The notes: generated from the sequence alone by a model not told the origin. 35,052 nucleotides of DNA from an uncultured Prevotellaceae bacterium (GCA_900321835.1 ONXQ01000003.1:1-35052), one strand, 5' to 3'; numbered from the stretch's first letter, positions 9,067-16,954 are shown. A program made the numbers and translations.

Positions 9067-9216
9067 GGCTGCGCTCGGCATAATCCAAGTAAACTAGGCT
9101 TCTGCGCTCGCTGGCACAGTAATTCGGCTTCGACTTTGTCGAATCCGCATTGTCGGCTGCGCTCGGCATAATCCAAGTAAACTTGGCTTCTGCGCTCGCT
9201 TGCACAGTAATTCGGC
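9067..9216. repeat. Two 62-bp direct repeats in the tRNA-Leu leader
   Basis: Copies at 9067-9127/9128 and 9155-9216 are 62 bp long with two differences and a start-to-start spacing of 88 bp. Each contains a CCAAGT-AA-ACTTGG dyad (imperfect in the first copy) and two TGCGCTCG blocks. They lie between the inferred promoter at 9258-9265 and the tRNA 5' end, so they would be transcribed as tRNA leader. Confidence 0.85.
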
Positions 9217-9257
9217 AAAATCTTTGATTGTTGATGCGTTAACGCTATAACGCTGTG

Positions 9258-9265
9258 CAAAGTTA
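9258..9265 (-). promoter_or_regulatory. Bacteroidetes -7 promoter element for tRNA-Leu
   Basis: The minus strand reads TAACTTTG, a match to TAnnTTTG. The start point would be near 9251, giving an unusually long leader of about 210 nt before the tRNA. A canonical -33 is not clear. Confidence 0.5.
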
Positions 9266-9365
9266 CGGATATTTTTTGGAAAGGGCGAAAGGTTTTTGGA
9301 AAATTTTGAGTTTGTGGCGTTTTTAGTGGTTTTTGTTCTTTTTCGCAGGGGGATGGTATGGGGGT

Positions 9366-9384
9366 GGCATAGACACGCTATGCC
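9366..9384. repeat. Small palindrome GGCATAG-N5-CTATGCC
   Basis: A 7-bp stem with a 5-nt loop lies in the gene-poor stretch 9266-9548, just before the putative coding remnant. No role is evident. Confidence 0.4.
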
Positions 9385-9404
9385 CCTACAGACAACCTTG
9401 TTTC

Positions 9405-9494
9405 CTTCTGAAAGAAATTACCAGAAATTATCTCGAAAATAATGGCAATGATATAGAAGATGACTCACCTGCATTAAGTGAGAAGGGTTGGTAG
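9405..9494 (+). pseudogene. Possible 3' remnant of a plus-strand gene
   Basis: One plus frame reads LLKEITRNYLENNGNDIEDD and then SPALSEKGW before TAG at 9492-9494, and an intrinsic-terminator-like hairpin follows at once. No ATG is found in frame upstream, although the frame stays open into low-complexity sequence. The protein-like composition and the terminator suggest the tail of a decayed small gene, but the stretch is too short to be sure. I see no other gene between 9266 and 9548. Confidence 0.22.
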
Positions 9495-9513
9495 GGGAAC
9501 TCTTCCCCTTTTT
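9493..9513 (+). terminator. Intrinsic-terminator-like hairpin
   Basis: AGGGGAA-CTC-TTCCCCT forms a 7-bp stem followed by TTTT. It overlaps the stop codon of the putative remnant at 9405-9494 and points to the plus strand. Confidence 0.5.
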
Positions 9514-9548
9514 GTGTGTCACTCCTCCGGTGCTGTGGAACTGACTGG

Positions 9549-9648
9549 GTGGCACAGTCGGGAGAAATTTCGTCCGCAGACGAAATAATTTTCGTCCGCA
9601 GTTGAAATGAAAATCGTCCGCAGACGAAATTTTTTTCGTCTGCGGACG
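9549..9648. repeat. 22-bp-period palindrome array A2 (family CGTCYGCRGACG, 4 units plus a degenerate one)
   Basis: Cores begin at 9571, 9593, 9615 and 9637, exactly 22 bp apart. The second is degraded (CGTCCGCAGTTG). One period upstream, 9549-9560 reads GTGGCACAGTCG, which is nearly the same as the first unit of the array at the window end (GTGGCACAGTTG, 35025-35036). Units 3 and 4 face each other and form a long stem flanked by A and T runs. The array lies 27 bp beyond the stop of the MgtC-like gene. Confidence 0.88.
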
Positions 9649-9674
9649 ATTTTTGGGTCTTGTGGGGCAGGGCG

Positions 9675-10352
9675 TCACTCCATGTCTTCGACGGTGACGC
9701 CGCTGAAGTTCTCCATGAGGCCGAGGATGCGGTTTTCGTAGGTGCGGCGGGTGACTTTCATGTCGACGGTGGCTTCGAGGGTGTCTTGTCCGTCCTGGGC
9801 GTGTCGGCGCTCCATGCGGTAGGAGTCGATCTTGATGTGTGCGCTGCGCAGGCGGTTGAGCACGTCGGCCACTTCGCCTTCGTTGCGGGCGGTGAAGCGG
9901 ACGGTGAGTGTGCGCGAACCGACGTGGCGCAGGAGGAAGTTCATGGCTTCGAGGCCGATGAGGATGAGCAGGGTGACGGTGACGGAGAGGGTGTACATGC
10001 CGGCTCCGCAGGCCATGCCGACGGCTGCGACGACCCACACGCCGGCGGCGGTGGTGAGGCCGCGCACCATGTGTTTCTGGAAGATGATGGTGCCGGCGCC
10101 GATGAATCCGATGCCGGAGACGACTTGTGCCGCGATGCGCGACATGTCGAGGCGCACGCGGTCGTCCTGTGCGTGGTCGGCGAGTGCCTGTTCAAATCCG
10201 TACTGCGAGAGAATCATGAGGAGGGCGCTGCCGAGTGCGACGAGGAAGTGGGTGCGGAATCCTGCTTCTTTGGCGCGGTACTCGCGTTCGAGGCCGATGA
10301 CGCCGCCGAGCAGGGCTGCGACGACGACGCGGATGATGAGTTCGGTGGTCAT
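9675..10352 (-). CDS. MgtC/SapB family membrane protein
   Basis: This 225-aa protein has the MgtC/SapB pattern: an N-terminal membrane region starting with LLGGVIGLEREYRAKEAGFRTH, then GIGFIGAGTIIFQK and RGLTTAAGVWVVAAVGMACG, giving four to five membrane spans up to about residue 145. The C-terminal 80 residues (LTVRFTARNEGEVADVLNRL...) form an ACT-like soluble domain, as in long MgtC homologues. MgtC proteins are linked to magnesium limitation and ATP-synthase regulation in pathogens; the role in commensal Bacteroidales is not established, so no specific function is assigned. It is transcribed alone from the promoter at 10384-10391, with array A2 just after its stop. Confidence 0.85.
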   Translation of the reverse strand: MTTELIIRVVVAALLGGVIGLEREYRAKEAGFRTHFLVALGSALLMILSQYGFEQALADHAQDDRVRLDMSRIAAQVVSGIGFIGAGTIIFQKHMVRGLTTAAGVWVVAAVGMACGAGMYTLSVTVTLLILIGLEAMNFLLRHVGSRTLTVRFTARNEGEVADVLNRLRSAHIKIDSYRMERRHAQDGQDTLEATVDMKVTRRTYENRILGLMENFSGVTVEDME

Positions 10353-10383
10353 GGTTTCGGGGTTTTTCGTTCTGAATGTGCTG

Positions 10384-10391
10384 CAAACTTA
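10384..10391 (-). promoter_or_regulatory. Bacteroidetes -7 promoter element for the mgtC-like gene
   Basis: The minus strand reads TAAGTTTG (TAnnTTTG), 32 bp before the ATG at 10352. Confidence 0.5.
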
Positions 10392-10467
10392 CGAAAAGTT
10401 TTGCGGAAAATGATGCTTTTTTGTTAAAATTCGTCGCAAACCCGTGCGAAATGTGGTGGAAAAGCCT

Positions 10468-10475
10468 TATCTTTG
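10468..10475 (+). promoter_or_regulatory. Bacteroidetes -7 promoter element for the nitroreductase gene
   Basis: TATCTTTG matches TAnnTTTG and lies 51 bp before ATG 10527. A GTGAGCGTGGCTCAC dyad follows in the leader. It is divergent from the promoter at 10384-10391. Confidence 0.55.
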
Positions 10476-10526
10476 TGCCCGTGAGCGTGGCTCACGCAGT
10501 GGTTCACCGTTTAACAAGTGAGAGAG

Positions 10527-11042
10527 ATGAAGGATTTTCTGGAACTTTGCGCCGAGCGCTTCTCGGCACGGCTGTTCACCGACGCGCCTGTGTCGGAGGC
10601 CGACTTGCAGTATGTTCTCGAGGCGGTGCGTCTGGCTCCGTCGGCCGTCAACCGTCAGCCCTGGCGCTGGCTGGTGGTCGGAAGCGACGAGGGGCGTGCA
10701 AAGGTGCAGCGCTGCTACGACCGTCCGTGGTTTCAGACGGCCCCTATATATATAATAGGTATGAAGGACACGTCCACCGAGTGGGTGCGCCCCTGCGACC
10801 AGAAGCGGCACGGCGACGTGGACCTCGCCATTGCAGCCGAACACCTGTGTCTGGCGGCGACGGAGCGCGGGCTGGGCACGTGCTGGGTGTGCAACTTCGA
10901 CCCCGCACTGCTGCAGACACTGCTGCCCCAGCCCGAGGGATGGGAACCTGTGGTCATCGTGCCGCTGGGCCACATCGCGCCCGACTGTCCGCGCCGCGAG
11001 CGGCAGCGCAAGTCTCTGGCCGAAATCGTGGAAAGGATTTAG
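10527..11042 (+). CDS. Nitroreductase family flavoprotein
   Basis: This is a 171-aa protein from ATG 10527; GTG 10518 would add three residues and is less likely. It matches the small nitroreductase-fold family of FMN-dependent NAD(P)H oxidoreductases: a start ERFSARLFTD, then VRLAPSAVNRQPWRWLVV, where the serine and arginine contact FMN, then a helix with DLAIAAEHLCLAATERGLGT and the C-terminal PLGH motif. Family members reduce nitro groups, quinones or flavins; the natural substrate cannot be told. It is the first gene of a plus-strand pair, with the YhaM-like gene 81 bp downstream. Confidence 0.85.
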   Translation: MKDFLELCAERFSARLFTDAPVSEADLQYVLEAVRLAPSAVNRQPWRWLVVGSDEGRAKVQRCYDRPWFQTAPIYIIGMKDTSTEWVRPCDQKRHGDVDLAIAAEHLCLAATERGLGTCWVCNFDPALLQTLLPQPEGWEPVVIVPLGHIAPDCPRRERQRKSLAEIVERI

Positions 11043-11061
11043 GAAGCATCGTCTGCCCTGG

Positions 11062-11105
11062 AAATTCCGGTAAATCCCGACATTCCGGACATTCCGGAGC
11101 ATCCG
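11062..11105. repeat. Short ATTCCGG tandem repeat
   Basis: The gap between the nitroreductase and YhaM-like genes holds three to four 9-bp-spaced blocks of ATTCCGG or ATCCCG type. The same kind of sequence occurs at 29259-29314 and, diverged, inside the MATE gene. Confidence 0.55.
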
Positions 11106-11123
11106 CCTCAAAAACAATACACT

Positions 11124-11984
11124 ATGGCAATTCAAAAGGAATATCTCGTCGTCGGCCGCACTAACGGCACGACACGCACTGGCAGTGCCTTCTGCACGCT
11201 GAAACTCAAGACTCTTGACGAGGAACTGACCGTCGCCGTGTGGGACGTGCCGCCTACGGCCGAACCCTCCGTCGGACAACTCGTCACGTTCGCCACCATC
11301 CAGGACAACGACGGAAAGAAGTCGGCCCGACGCGCCGACATGATGCCCGGCATGGTCGTGCCCGAAGGCCATCCGCTCTACCACCTGCTGCCACGGCCCA
11401 TCAAGCGCGACGTGTGGGACAAGACGATTGAGGTGCTGCTGGGCTACTGCACCGACGAACGCCTGAAGGGCATCATCAGCGAGATGGCCGACGTGCTCTT
11501 CAAACCCTACTCGCTTTATCCTGCGGCCACCAGCGTCCACCATGCCTTTCCGGGCGGACTGCTCAACCATACCCACCAGATGCTGCACATGCTCGAGGGA
11601 CTGTACCCCTGCCTGCCCTATCCGGTGAATGTGGAGCACTGTGTCCTTGCCATCCTTTTCCACGACTACGGCAAGGTGTACGAATATTCAAAGGAGGGCG
11701 AACCGCAGCCGTCGCGCTATCTGCTGGGCCACATCTACATTTCGGCCAATCGCCTGAACAACATCCTGAAGGAACGGGAGGTGCCCGACGACCAGATCGA
11801 CCGCATCGTCCACATCGTCCTTGCCCACCACGGCCAACTCGATTACGGCTCGCCCGTCGTGCCTTGTACGCAGGAGGCTGTCATCGTCAATCTGCTCGAC
11901 AATCTCTCGGCCAAGACCGACAACATCGAGAACACGGGTAACGGCGAGAAGTCGTTTGCCCTGGGAACGTGTGTGGTGAAGTGA
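11124..11984 (+). CDS. YhaM-like 3'-5' exoribonuclease / HD-domain hydrolase
   Basis: The 286-aa protein has an N-terminal OB-fold-like part (about residues 1-75, with GSAFCTLKLKTLDEEL) and a C-terminal HD phosphohydrolase domain. Metal-binding motifs are HHAFPGGLLNHTHQML (about 138-153), FHDYGK (about 180-185) and VLAHHG (about 232-237), the spacing expected for HD proteins. OB plus HD is the architecture of YhaM/CBF1, which trims RNA from the 3' end in Gram-positive bacteria. Exonuclease activity is therefore the best family-based guess; other nucleotidyl hydrolase activities are possible. It ends 12 bp before the stop of the convergent K+ channel gene, so the two transcripts probably overlap. 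Confidence 0.82.
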   Translation: MAIQKEYLVVGRTNGTTRTGSAFCTLKLKTLDEELTVAVWDVPPTAEPSVGQLVTFATIQDNDGKKSARRADMMPGMVVPEGHPLYHLLPRPIKRDVWDKTIEVLLGYCTDERLKGIISEMADVLFKPYSLYPAATSVHHAFPGGLLNHTHQMLHMLEGLYPCLPYPVNVEHCVLAILFHDYGKVYEYSKEGEPQPSRYLLGHIYISANRLNNILKEREVPDDQIDRIVHIVLAHHGQLDYGSPVVPCTQEAVIVNLLDNLSAKTDNIENTGNGEKSFALGTCVVK

Positions 11985-11996
11985 TTTGACCCCTTT

Positions 11997-12806
11997 CTAC
12001 AGTTTTTCTCCGCAATTTGCGCAATAGTGGTCGCCCTTGCCGACTTTGGCTTCGCAGCGAGGGCAACGGCCATTGCGCACGGGTCGTTGCGTCTCGTCGA
12101 TGAAGGTGGCACTGACGATGCCCGTGGGCACAGCGATGATGGTGTAGCCCAGGAGCATGATGAAGGCGGCGAGCAGGCGTCCGACGAAGGTGACGGGGGT
12201 GATGTCGCCGTAGCCGACCGTCGTCATGGTCACGATGGCCCAGTAGATGCTGGTGCCCACGTCGGTGAACCCTGTGCCCGGCTCGTCCTGCTCAATCATA
12301 TACATGAGGGTGCCCAGGCAGGTGACGAGAATGAGGACGAAGAGAAAATAGACCAGTATCTTCTTCACGCTCTTGCGCAGCGACTCCATGAGCAGGTAGC
12401 CTTCGTTGATGAAACTGAAGAGTTTGAACACGCGGAACACGCGGATGAGGCGGAACGTGCGGAACAGGATGAAGTAGCGGGCGCTGGGCAGGAAGAAGAA
12501 GATGTAGGGAGGAAACATGGCAAGGAAGTCAACGATGCCGAAAAACGAGAAGACGTACTTGTGGCGGACGGGCGAACAATAGACGCGGGCGATGTACTCG
12601 AGCGTGAAAAAGGCGGTGAGGACATACTCGAGAATGGTCAGAATGAGTTTGAACGTGGGGTGGAGGTTGGGCAGACTTTCGATAAAGACAAGTGGCAGGC
12701 TCAGCAGGATTGCCGACATGACGGCAACGTCGAAAGCCTTTCCGGCCGGTGTGTCGGCCCCGAAAATGATGCGGTACATCTCCGCTTTTCTCATCCAGTT
12801 TAGCAT
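11997..12806 (-). CDS. Voltage-gated-type K+ channel with C-terminal zinc ribbon
   Basis: This 269-aa channel subunit has six membrane segments. The S4-like segment [15 protein letters not shown] carries arginines every third residue, the voltage-sensor pattern. The selectivity filter TVGYGD is at residues 196-201, followed by an S6 helix ([19 protein letters not shown]). The end has a CxxC-x10-CxxC zinc ribbon (C248, C251, C262, C265), a known tail in some prokaryotic Kv-like channels. It probably forms a homotetrameric potassium channel in the inner membrane. Its ATG (12804-12806) overlaps the ispD stop by 7 bp, so it is translated from the same mRNA as ispD. Confidence in K+ selectivity is high from the filter; gating is inferred. 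Confidence 0.9.
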   Translation of the reverse strand: MLNWMRKAEMYRIIFGADTPAGKAFDVAVMSAILLSLPLVFIESLPNLHPTFKLILTILEYVLTAFFTLEYIARVYCSPVRHKYVFSFFGIVDFLAMFPPYIFFFLPSARYFILFRTFRLIRVFRVFKLFSFINEGYLLMESLRKSVKKILVYFLFVLILVTCLGTLMYMIEQDEPGTGFTDVGTSIYWAIVTMTTVGYGDITPVTFVGRLLAAFIMLLGYTIIAVPTGIVSATFIDETQRPVRNGRCPRCEAKVGKGDHYCANCGEKL

Positions 12807-13447
12807 GTCAGGTCGTTGGGTGTAGTGATTTTTATGTTTTCAACGTTTCCGGCGACGAGCGCAACGGCGTGGCCGGTGGATTCGACCACCGAGGCGTCGT
12901 CGGTGAAGCGCTCGCTGAAGGGTTGTGCATAGGCGCGGCGAAGCAACTGTGCCTCAAATACTTGCGGTGTCTGCACTCGCACATATTCGCTGCGCGGAAC
13001 GGTGTGGCTCGTGCCGTCGCTGTCGAGGTGGCGCAGTGTTTCGACCACATCGACCACGGGCACCACGGCTCCGCTGCGTGCGGCTTCGTCGAAGCAGCGG
13101 CCGATGACTTCGGTCGAGACGTAGGGGCGCACACCGTCGTGAACGGCAATCAGGGCCGCATCGGGCGCCACCTTTTGCAGTCCGTTCAGCACCGAGTGGA
13201 AGCGTGTCGGTCCACCGTCGGCCAGCGTGTAGTCGATACTGAAGCCATACTGGCGGCACAGGTCGGCCCAATAGGCTTGCTGCTCGTGCGGCAGGACGAG
13301 CACAATCTGCAGCCCGGCGTCGTACTCACGAAAACGCTCCAGCGTGCGTATCAGAATCGGACGGCCTCCGACGCACAGAAACTGCTTCGGAATGTCGGCC
13401 CCCATGCGCAGACCTTTGCCTCCGGCCACAATCACGACGGCGTTCAT
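12800..13447 (-). CDS. ispD: 2-C-methyl-D-erythritol 4-phosphate cytidylyltransferase
   Basis: This 215-aa enzyme joins CTP to 2-C-methyl-D-erythritol 4-phosphate, the third step of the non-mevalonate isoprenoid pathway. The N-terminal nucleotide-binding motif is [20 protein letters not shown], with the glycine-rich loop and the conserved lysine. VHDGVRP (about residues 101-107) and RVQTPQVF (about 154-161) are typical of IspD, as is TDDASVVE near the end. Its start overlaps the DJ-1 gene stop by 4 nt (ATGA), and its stop overlaps the start of the channel gene by 7 bp, a sign of translational coupling. Length is normal for a stand-alone IspD, not an IspDF fusion. Confidence 0.93.
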   Translation of the reverse strand: MNAVVIVAGGKGLRMGADIPKQFLCVGGRPILIRTLERFREYDAGLQIVLVLPHEQQAYWADLCRQYGFSIDYTLADGGPTRFHSVLNGLQKVAPDAALIAVHDGVRPYVSTEVIGRCFDEAARSGAVVPVVDVVETLRHLDSDGTSHTVPRSEYVRVQTPQVFEAQLLRRAYAQPFSERFTDDASVVESTGHAVALVAGNVENIKITTPNDLTC

Positions 13448-13998
13448 ACTTCGTTGTAGAGCATGGCGGCGCGGATTTCGTCGGCCTTTTGCTGGCCGCA
13501 GAAATGAGCGACAATCGTGTAGGCGAGTTCCAGCACGGCGGCCGGACCCTTGCCCAGGAAGAACTGTCCGTCGCAGACGACGAGTTCGCCGGTGGCTTCG
13601 GCACCCGTCAGTTTGTCTTCAAAGCCCGGGTAGCACGTGGCCCGCAGCCCGCTGAGCAAGCCCATCTGGCCGTACACCATCGGTGCGGCGCAAATCGCAG
13701 CCAGGGGCCGACCGGCGTCGTAGTGCTTGCGAATCAGTCGTGCCAAACCCTCGTGGGCCTGCAGGTTGGCAGCGCCCGGCATTCCGCCCGGCAGGTAGAG
13801 CAGTGCAGCCTGGTCGGGCTCGACCTGGTCGAACAGGATGTCGGCCTCGATGCCGACGTGGTGCGAACTCACGACACGCAGCGAGTCGGTCACGGACACC
13901 GTCTGGACGGGCAGGGCAGCGCGGCGCATGACATCGACTGCGCCGAGCATTTCGATGTCCTCAAATCCAGGAGCCAGGAAAACATAGATTTTTTTCAT
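13444..13998 (-). CDS. DJ-1/PfpI family protein
   Basis: The 184-aa protein starts [20 protein letters not shown], where the glutamate of FEDIE is the conserved partner of the reactive cysteine. That cysteine is in [12 protein letters not shown] (about residue 105), the nucleophile elbow of the DJ-1 clade. [12 protein letters not shown] is the matching substrate loop. Family members include glyoxalase III and protein/DNA deglycases and YajL-like oxidative-stress proteins; which applies here is not decided. No promoter is visible in the 99-bp gap to tonB, which holds palindrome array A3, so it may be read from the upstream pdxJ-tonB transcript. It overlaps ispD by 4 nt. Confidence 0.85.
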   Translation of the reverse strand: MKKIYVFLAPGFEDIEMLGAVDVMRRAALPVQTVSVTDSLRVVSSHHVGIEADILFDQVEPDQAALLYLPGGMPGAANLQAHEGLARLIRKHYDAGRPLAAICAAPMVYGQMGLLSGLRATCYPGFEDKLTGAEATGELVVCDGQFFLGKGPAAVLELAYTIVAHFCGQQKADEIRAAMLYNEV

Positions 13999-14022
13999 AT
14001 CGTCTGTAGTTTGATGAAATTT

Positions 14023-14078
14023 TCAAGTGCTTGAAAAAAAAGTTTTAAGTGCTTAAAAGTAAATCTTCAAGTGCTTAA
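14023..14078. repeat. 22-bp-period palindrome array A3 (family TYAAGTGCTTRA, 3 units)
   Basis: Cores are TCAAGTGCTTGA (14023), TTAAGTGCTTAA (14045) and TCAAGTGCTTAA (14067), 22 bp apart. The C-G pair near the ends of the first core is replaced by T-A in the second, keeping the palindrome. GCCGACTG follows 9 bp after the last core, exactly as in array A4. One further period falls on CGACTGCGGTCA (14089-14100), also a near-palindrome, which includes the tonB stop codon. Confidence 0.88.
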
Positions 14079-14097
14079 AACTTCTGGCCGACTGCGG

Positions 14098-15069
14098 TCA
14101 GCGCAATTTGAAACGGTAGGTGATGGTGCCGGCCTCTGCGTTGTTGCTTCCAGCCGAGAATGTCGAGCGGCGTGCAGCGGCGATGGCTGCATTGCGCAGG
14201 GCCGCCGAGGTGGTCGTGGCGCTCTGCACGGTGGCGCTGGTGACTTTGCCGCTGCCATCGACGATGATCGACACCACGATGGTGCCCTCGCTGGTCTGGT
14301 CGGCGTAGGAGGGTGTGGCGAGATAGACGACGCTGCGCGAACCGACTTTGGCTTGCGCCGTACCCGAACCGCCGACGCCTGTCGGTGCTCCGGCATTGGC
14401 ATTGCCGCTGGTCGAGCCGCTCTTTCCGCCGAAGGCACCGCTCACACGGCTGTTGGCAGCGGCTGCAGCGGCTTCTTTGCGGGCTTTCTCCTCGGCTGCT
14501 TTTCGGGCAGCCTCCTCGCGGGCCTTTCGTTCGGCTTCGGCCTTTGCCTTGCGTTCTGCCTCCGCTTTCCGCCGGGCCTCTTCTTCACGGGCCTTTCGTT
14601 CGGCCTCGGCTTTCGCCTTGCGTTCGGCTTCGGCCTTTGCCTTCCGGTCAGCCTCGGCTTTTGCCTTGCGCTCGGCCTCGGCCTTTTGTTTGGCCTCGGC
14701 ATCCTTGCGGGCCTTCTCGGTGGCGATGGTAGCCTCGTCGGGCTGCGTGATGACTGGCTTGGCAGGTTGGGCAGGCTGGGCCGGCGGAGTGGGCACAGAG
14801 GGCTGCGGAGGTTCGGGCGTCTGTGGTTCAGAGGGTTCCGCGATTTCGTCGGCACTCGGCTCGGGTTCGGCCGGCTGCTCGGCCGGCTGTGCATGGCCCC
14901 AGTCGGCCGTGTTGCCTTCTTCACCCAGCAGCACAGGGATTCCGTCCTCGTCCTGCGGGTCGCGCTCTGCGGCAGTGAGGGTGAGAAAGGCGAGCAGTGT
15001 GATGAGCGCGACGTGGATGAGAAGGCTCAGCAGGGCTGCGGTGGTTTTGCGCTTGCGGGGAGATTCCAT
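14098..15069 (-). CDS. tonB: TonB family energy-transducer protein
   Basis: The 323-aa protein has one N-terminal membrane anchor (LLSLLIHVALITLLAFLTL, about residues 14-32), a Pro/Glu-rich stretch with many PAQPAQPAKP blocks, and a long charged helical region (about 118-205) built of AEAERKAK-type repeats. The C-terminal domain (EGTIVVSIIVDGSGKVTSAT and ITYRFKLR) is a TonB-like fold. It would span the periplasm and pass the proton-motive energy of ExbB/ExbD to outer-membrane receptors; the TolA-like helical linker leaves a Tol-type role possible. exbD ends 6 bp upstream. The repetitive linker is prone to length change. Confidence 0.85.
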   Translation of the reverse strand: MESPRKRKTTAALLSLLIHVALITLLAFLTLTAAERDPQDEDGIPVLLGEEGNTADWGHAQPAEQPAEPEPSADEIAEPSEPQTPEPPQPSVPTPPAQPAQPAKPVITQPDEATIATEKARKDAEAKQKAEAERKAKAEADRKAKAEAERKAKAEAERKAREEEARRKAEAERKAKAEAERKAREEAARKAAEEKARKEAAAAAANSRVSGAFGGKSGSTSGNANAGAPTGVGGSGTAQAKVGSRSVVYLATPSYADQTSEGTIVVSIIVDGSGKVTSATVQSATTTSAALRNAAIAAARRSTFSAGSNNAEAGTITYRFKLR

Positions 15070-15075
15070 TCGCGG

Positions 15076-15489
15076 TTATTTCTTGGGCGGACGTGTGGCG
15101 AGCACCATGCGGAAGTGGTGGTCGTTGGCCACGTTGAGCACTTCGACAATGTTGCGATAGGGCACGTTCTCGTCGGCGTAGAGCGCGACGAAGAGGTCGG
15201 CCGAGTCGGTGCGGGCCTGCTCCAGGACGGCCGGCAGTTGGTCGAGCGTGACCGCCTGCTCACGTGTGCCGTCGGGGCTGGCGTAGAGGTTCAGTTGGGC
15301 GTCGATGACCACGCGTGCAGCGGCCTTCGAGGTGGTCTGCTTCTTGGAGTGCGGCAGGTTGACCTTGATGGCCGAGGGCGACACCATCGTGCTCGTAATC
15401 ATGAAGAAGATGAGGAGCAGGAAGATGATGTCGGTCATGGACGACATGTTGAACGTCGGTGTGACGCGGGTTCTGCGGTGGAGTGACAT
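15076..15489 (-). CDS. exbD: ExbD/TolR biopolymer transport protein
   Basis: The 137-aa protein has a short cytoplasmic start, one membrane segment (MTDIIFLLLIFFMITSTMV) with the conserved aspartate of MTD that takes part in proton flow, and a periplasmic domain ending in RMVLATRPPKK. This is the standard ExbD/TolR layout. It forms the inner-membrane motor with the product of the gene just upstream (exbB stop and exbD start are 4 bp apart) and hands energy to the TonB-like protein downstream. Paralogue choice between ExbD and TolR is uncertain. Confidence 0.9.
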   Translation of the reverse strand: MSLHRRTRVTPTFNMSSMTDIIFLLLIFFMITSTMVSPSAIKVNLPHSKKQTTSKAAARVVIDAQLNLYASPDGTREQAVTLDQLPAVLEQARTDSADLFVALYADENVPYRNIVEVLNVANDHHFRMVLATRPPKK

Positions 15490-15493
15490 AGTG

Positions 15494-16111
15494 CTATTCG
15501 TTCAGAAGGTCCATGAAGGCGAGGCTCTTGCGTTCGAGTTCGTTGACAACGCCATCGACTTTGGCCACGAGGTAGTTGTAGGCAAACAGGGCGCAGATGC
15601 CGACGATGAGACCTCCGACGGTGGTGACCATCGCCTGGTAAATGCCGCCCGAGAGCATACTGAGGTCGAGTTCGCCGCCTGCGTTCGACATTTGCCAGAA
15701 AGCCTCCACCATGCCGATGACGGTGCCCAGGAATCCGATCATCGGTGCGCCGCCCGAGATGGTGGCCAGCACATGCAGCCGCTTTTCGAGGGCGGCGACT
15801 TCGAGGTTGCCCGTGTTCTCGATGGCCGTCTGAATCTCTTGGGCGGGACGGTTCATGCGGCTGATTCCGCGCTCAATCATACGTGAACCGGGCGTGTTCG
15901 TCACCCGGCAGAAGTTGACGGCGCTCTTCACGTCGCCGTTCTTCATGTAGTCGCGGATGCGGTCCATAAAGAGAGGATCGTCGCGCTCAGCGCTGCGGAT
16001 GGCGATGTAACGCTCAATGAAGATATAGACGGCGATGACGCTCAGTGCGGCGAGCACAATCATGATCCAGCCGCCCTGCTGCATGAGTTCGAGGATGCTG
16101 AGTTCTTTCAT
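15494..16111 (-). CDS. exbB: ExbB/TolQ proton channel protein
   Basis: This 205-aa member of the MotA/TolQ/ExbB family has a first membrane helix (WIMIVLAALSVIAVYIFIERY) and two C-terminal ones around APMIGFLGTVIGMVEAFWQM and MVTTVGGLIVGICALFAYNY, with the family motif GFLGTVIGM. It forms the pentameric proton channel around ExbD. The short N-terminal arm fits TolQ-like proteins of Bacteroidetes, and the gene name tolQ is equally valid. It starts 62 bp after pdxJ; the gap contains a tandem GGGTTTAAT-like repeat. Confidence 0.9.
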   Translation of the reverse strand: MKELSILELMQQGGWIMIVLAALSVIAVYIFIERYIAIRSAERDDPLFMDRIRDYMKNGDVKSAVNFCRVTNTPGSRMIERGISRMNRPAQEIQTAIENTGNLEVAALEKRLHVLATISGGAPMIGFLGTVIGMVEAFWQMSNAGGELDLSMLSGGIYQAMVTTVGGLIVGICALFAYNYLVAKVDGVVNELERKSLAFMDLLNE

Positions 16112-16113
16112 TA

Positions 16114-16162
16114 TGGGGATTGGGGTTTAATGGGTTTAATGGGGTGGATGGGTTGGATGGGG
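16114..16162. repeat. Tandem 9-11-bp repeat between pdxJ and exbB
   Basis: Blocks of TGGGTTTAATGGGG and TGGATGGGTTGGATGGGG type fill the gap. A very similar sequence occurs at 32875-32927 before the sulfhydrylase gene. It is low-complexity and likely slippage-prone. Confidence 0.7.
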
Positions 16163-16172
16163 AACTGAAGAA

Positions 16173-16886
16173 TTATTCGAGGCAGGCTTTGTACTGCCGG
16201 ATGGTCTCCTCCAGTCCGAGGTAGAGGGCGTCGCAGATGAGTGCGTGGCCGATGCTGACTTCGTCGAGCCAGGGGATGTGTTGGTGGAAGAAGGCGAGGT
16301 TGTGGAGCGAGAGGTCGTGTCCGGCATTGAGGCCGAGGCCGCACTTTCGGGCCACTTCGGCGGCGCGGACGAAGGGGGCGACGGCTGCGTCGGGGTCTTT
16401 GGCGAAGTCCGTTGCGTAGGGCTCGGTGTAGAGTTCGACGCGGTCGGCACCTGTCTTGGCGGCGAGTTCGATGAGTTCCGGGTCGGTGCCGATGAAGATG
16501 CTGGTGCGGATGCCGAGTGCCTTGAAGTCGGCGACGATGTCGGAGAGGAAGTCGAAGTGGGTGCGGGTGTCCCATCCGGCGTTCGAGGTAATTTGGCCGG
16601 GCGAGTCGGGTACGAGGGTCACCTGTGTGGGCCGCACGCTCTTGACGAGTTCGACGAAGGCGGGTTGGGGGTTGCCTTCGATGTTGAATTCGGTGGTGAG
16701 GATGGGTTTGAGGTTGATGACGTCGTCGCGGCGGATGTGCCGTTCGTCGGGCCGTGGGTGTACGGTGATGCCGTCGGCGCCGAATCGTTCGCAGTCAAGT
16801 GCGACGTGCAGTATGTCGGGGTTGTTGCCGCCGCGTGCGTTTCGGATGGTGGCAATCTTGTTGATGTTGACGCTCAGTTTTGTCAT
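16173..16886 (-). CDS. pdxJ: Pyridoxine 5'-phosphate synthase
   Basis: The 237-aa enzyme condenses 1-deoxy-D-xylulose 5-phosphate with 3-amino-2-oxopropyl phosphate to give pyridoxine 5'-phosphate. The start [20 protein letters not shown] at ATG 16886 is the family's usual one; GTG 16892 would add two residues and is rejected. [15 protein letters not shown] (about residues 38-52) is the PdxJ signature, and [13 protein letters not shown] and VSIGHALI near the end line the phosphate site of the TIM barrel. It is the first gene of the operon leading to exbB, exbD and tonB, and is divergent from nadK with promoters at 16980-16987 (this gene) and 16947-16954 (nadK). Confidence 0.93.
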   Translation of the reverse strand: MTKLSVNINKIATIRNARGGNNPDILHVALDCERFGADGITVHPRPDERHIRRDDVINLKPILTTEFNIEGNPQPAFVELVKSVRPTQVTLVPDSPGQITSNAGWDTRTHFDFLSDIVADFKALGIRTSIFIGTDPELIELAAKTGADRVELYTEPYATDFAKDPDAAVAPFVRAAEVARKCGLGLNAGHDLSLHNLAFFHQHIPWLDEVSIGHALICDALYLGLEETIRQYKACLE

Positions 16887-16946
16887 TTGCACTGTTTTTT
16901 ATGTAAGTTATTGCCATGTGGGAATGGCATTTTCAAAATAAATCCT

Positions 16947-16954
16947 TATCTTTG
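16947..16954 (+). promoter_or_regulatory. Bacteroidetes -7 promoter element for nadK
   Basis: TATCTTTG (TAnnTTTG) lies 127 bp before ATG 17081. It overlaps the transcription region of the divergent pdxJ promoter (16980-16987), so the two could interfere. Confidence 0.5.

Noticed and set aside
9018..9260. 80-aa minus-strand frame over the tRNA leader repeats
   Set aside because: It translates the two 62-bp repeats and the first part of the tRNA; no independent support for coding.
14500..14720. Tandem repeat in tonB as a possible mobile or coding repeat element
   Set aside because: It encodes the charged helical linker (AEAERKAK type) usual in TonB/TolA-like proteins, so ordinary protein repetition explains it.
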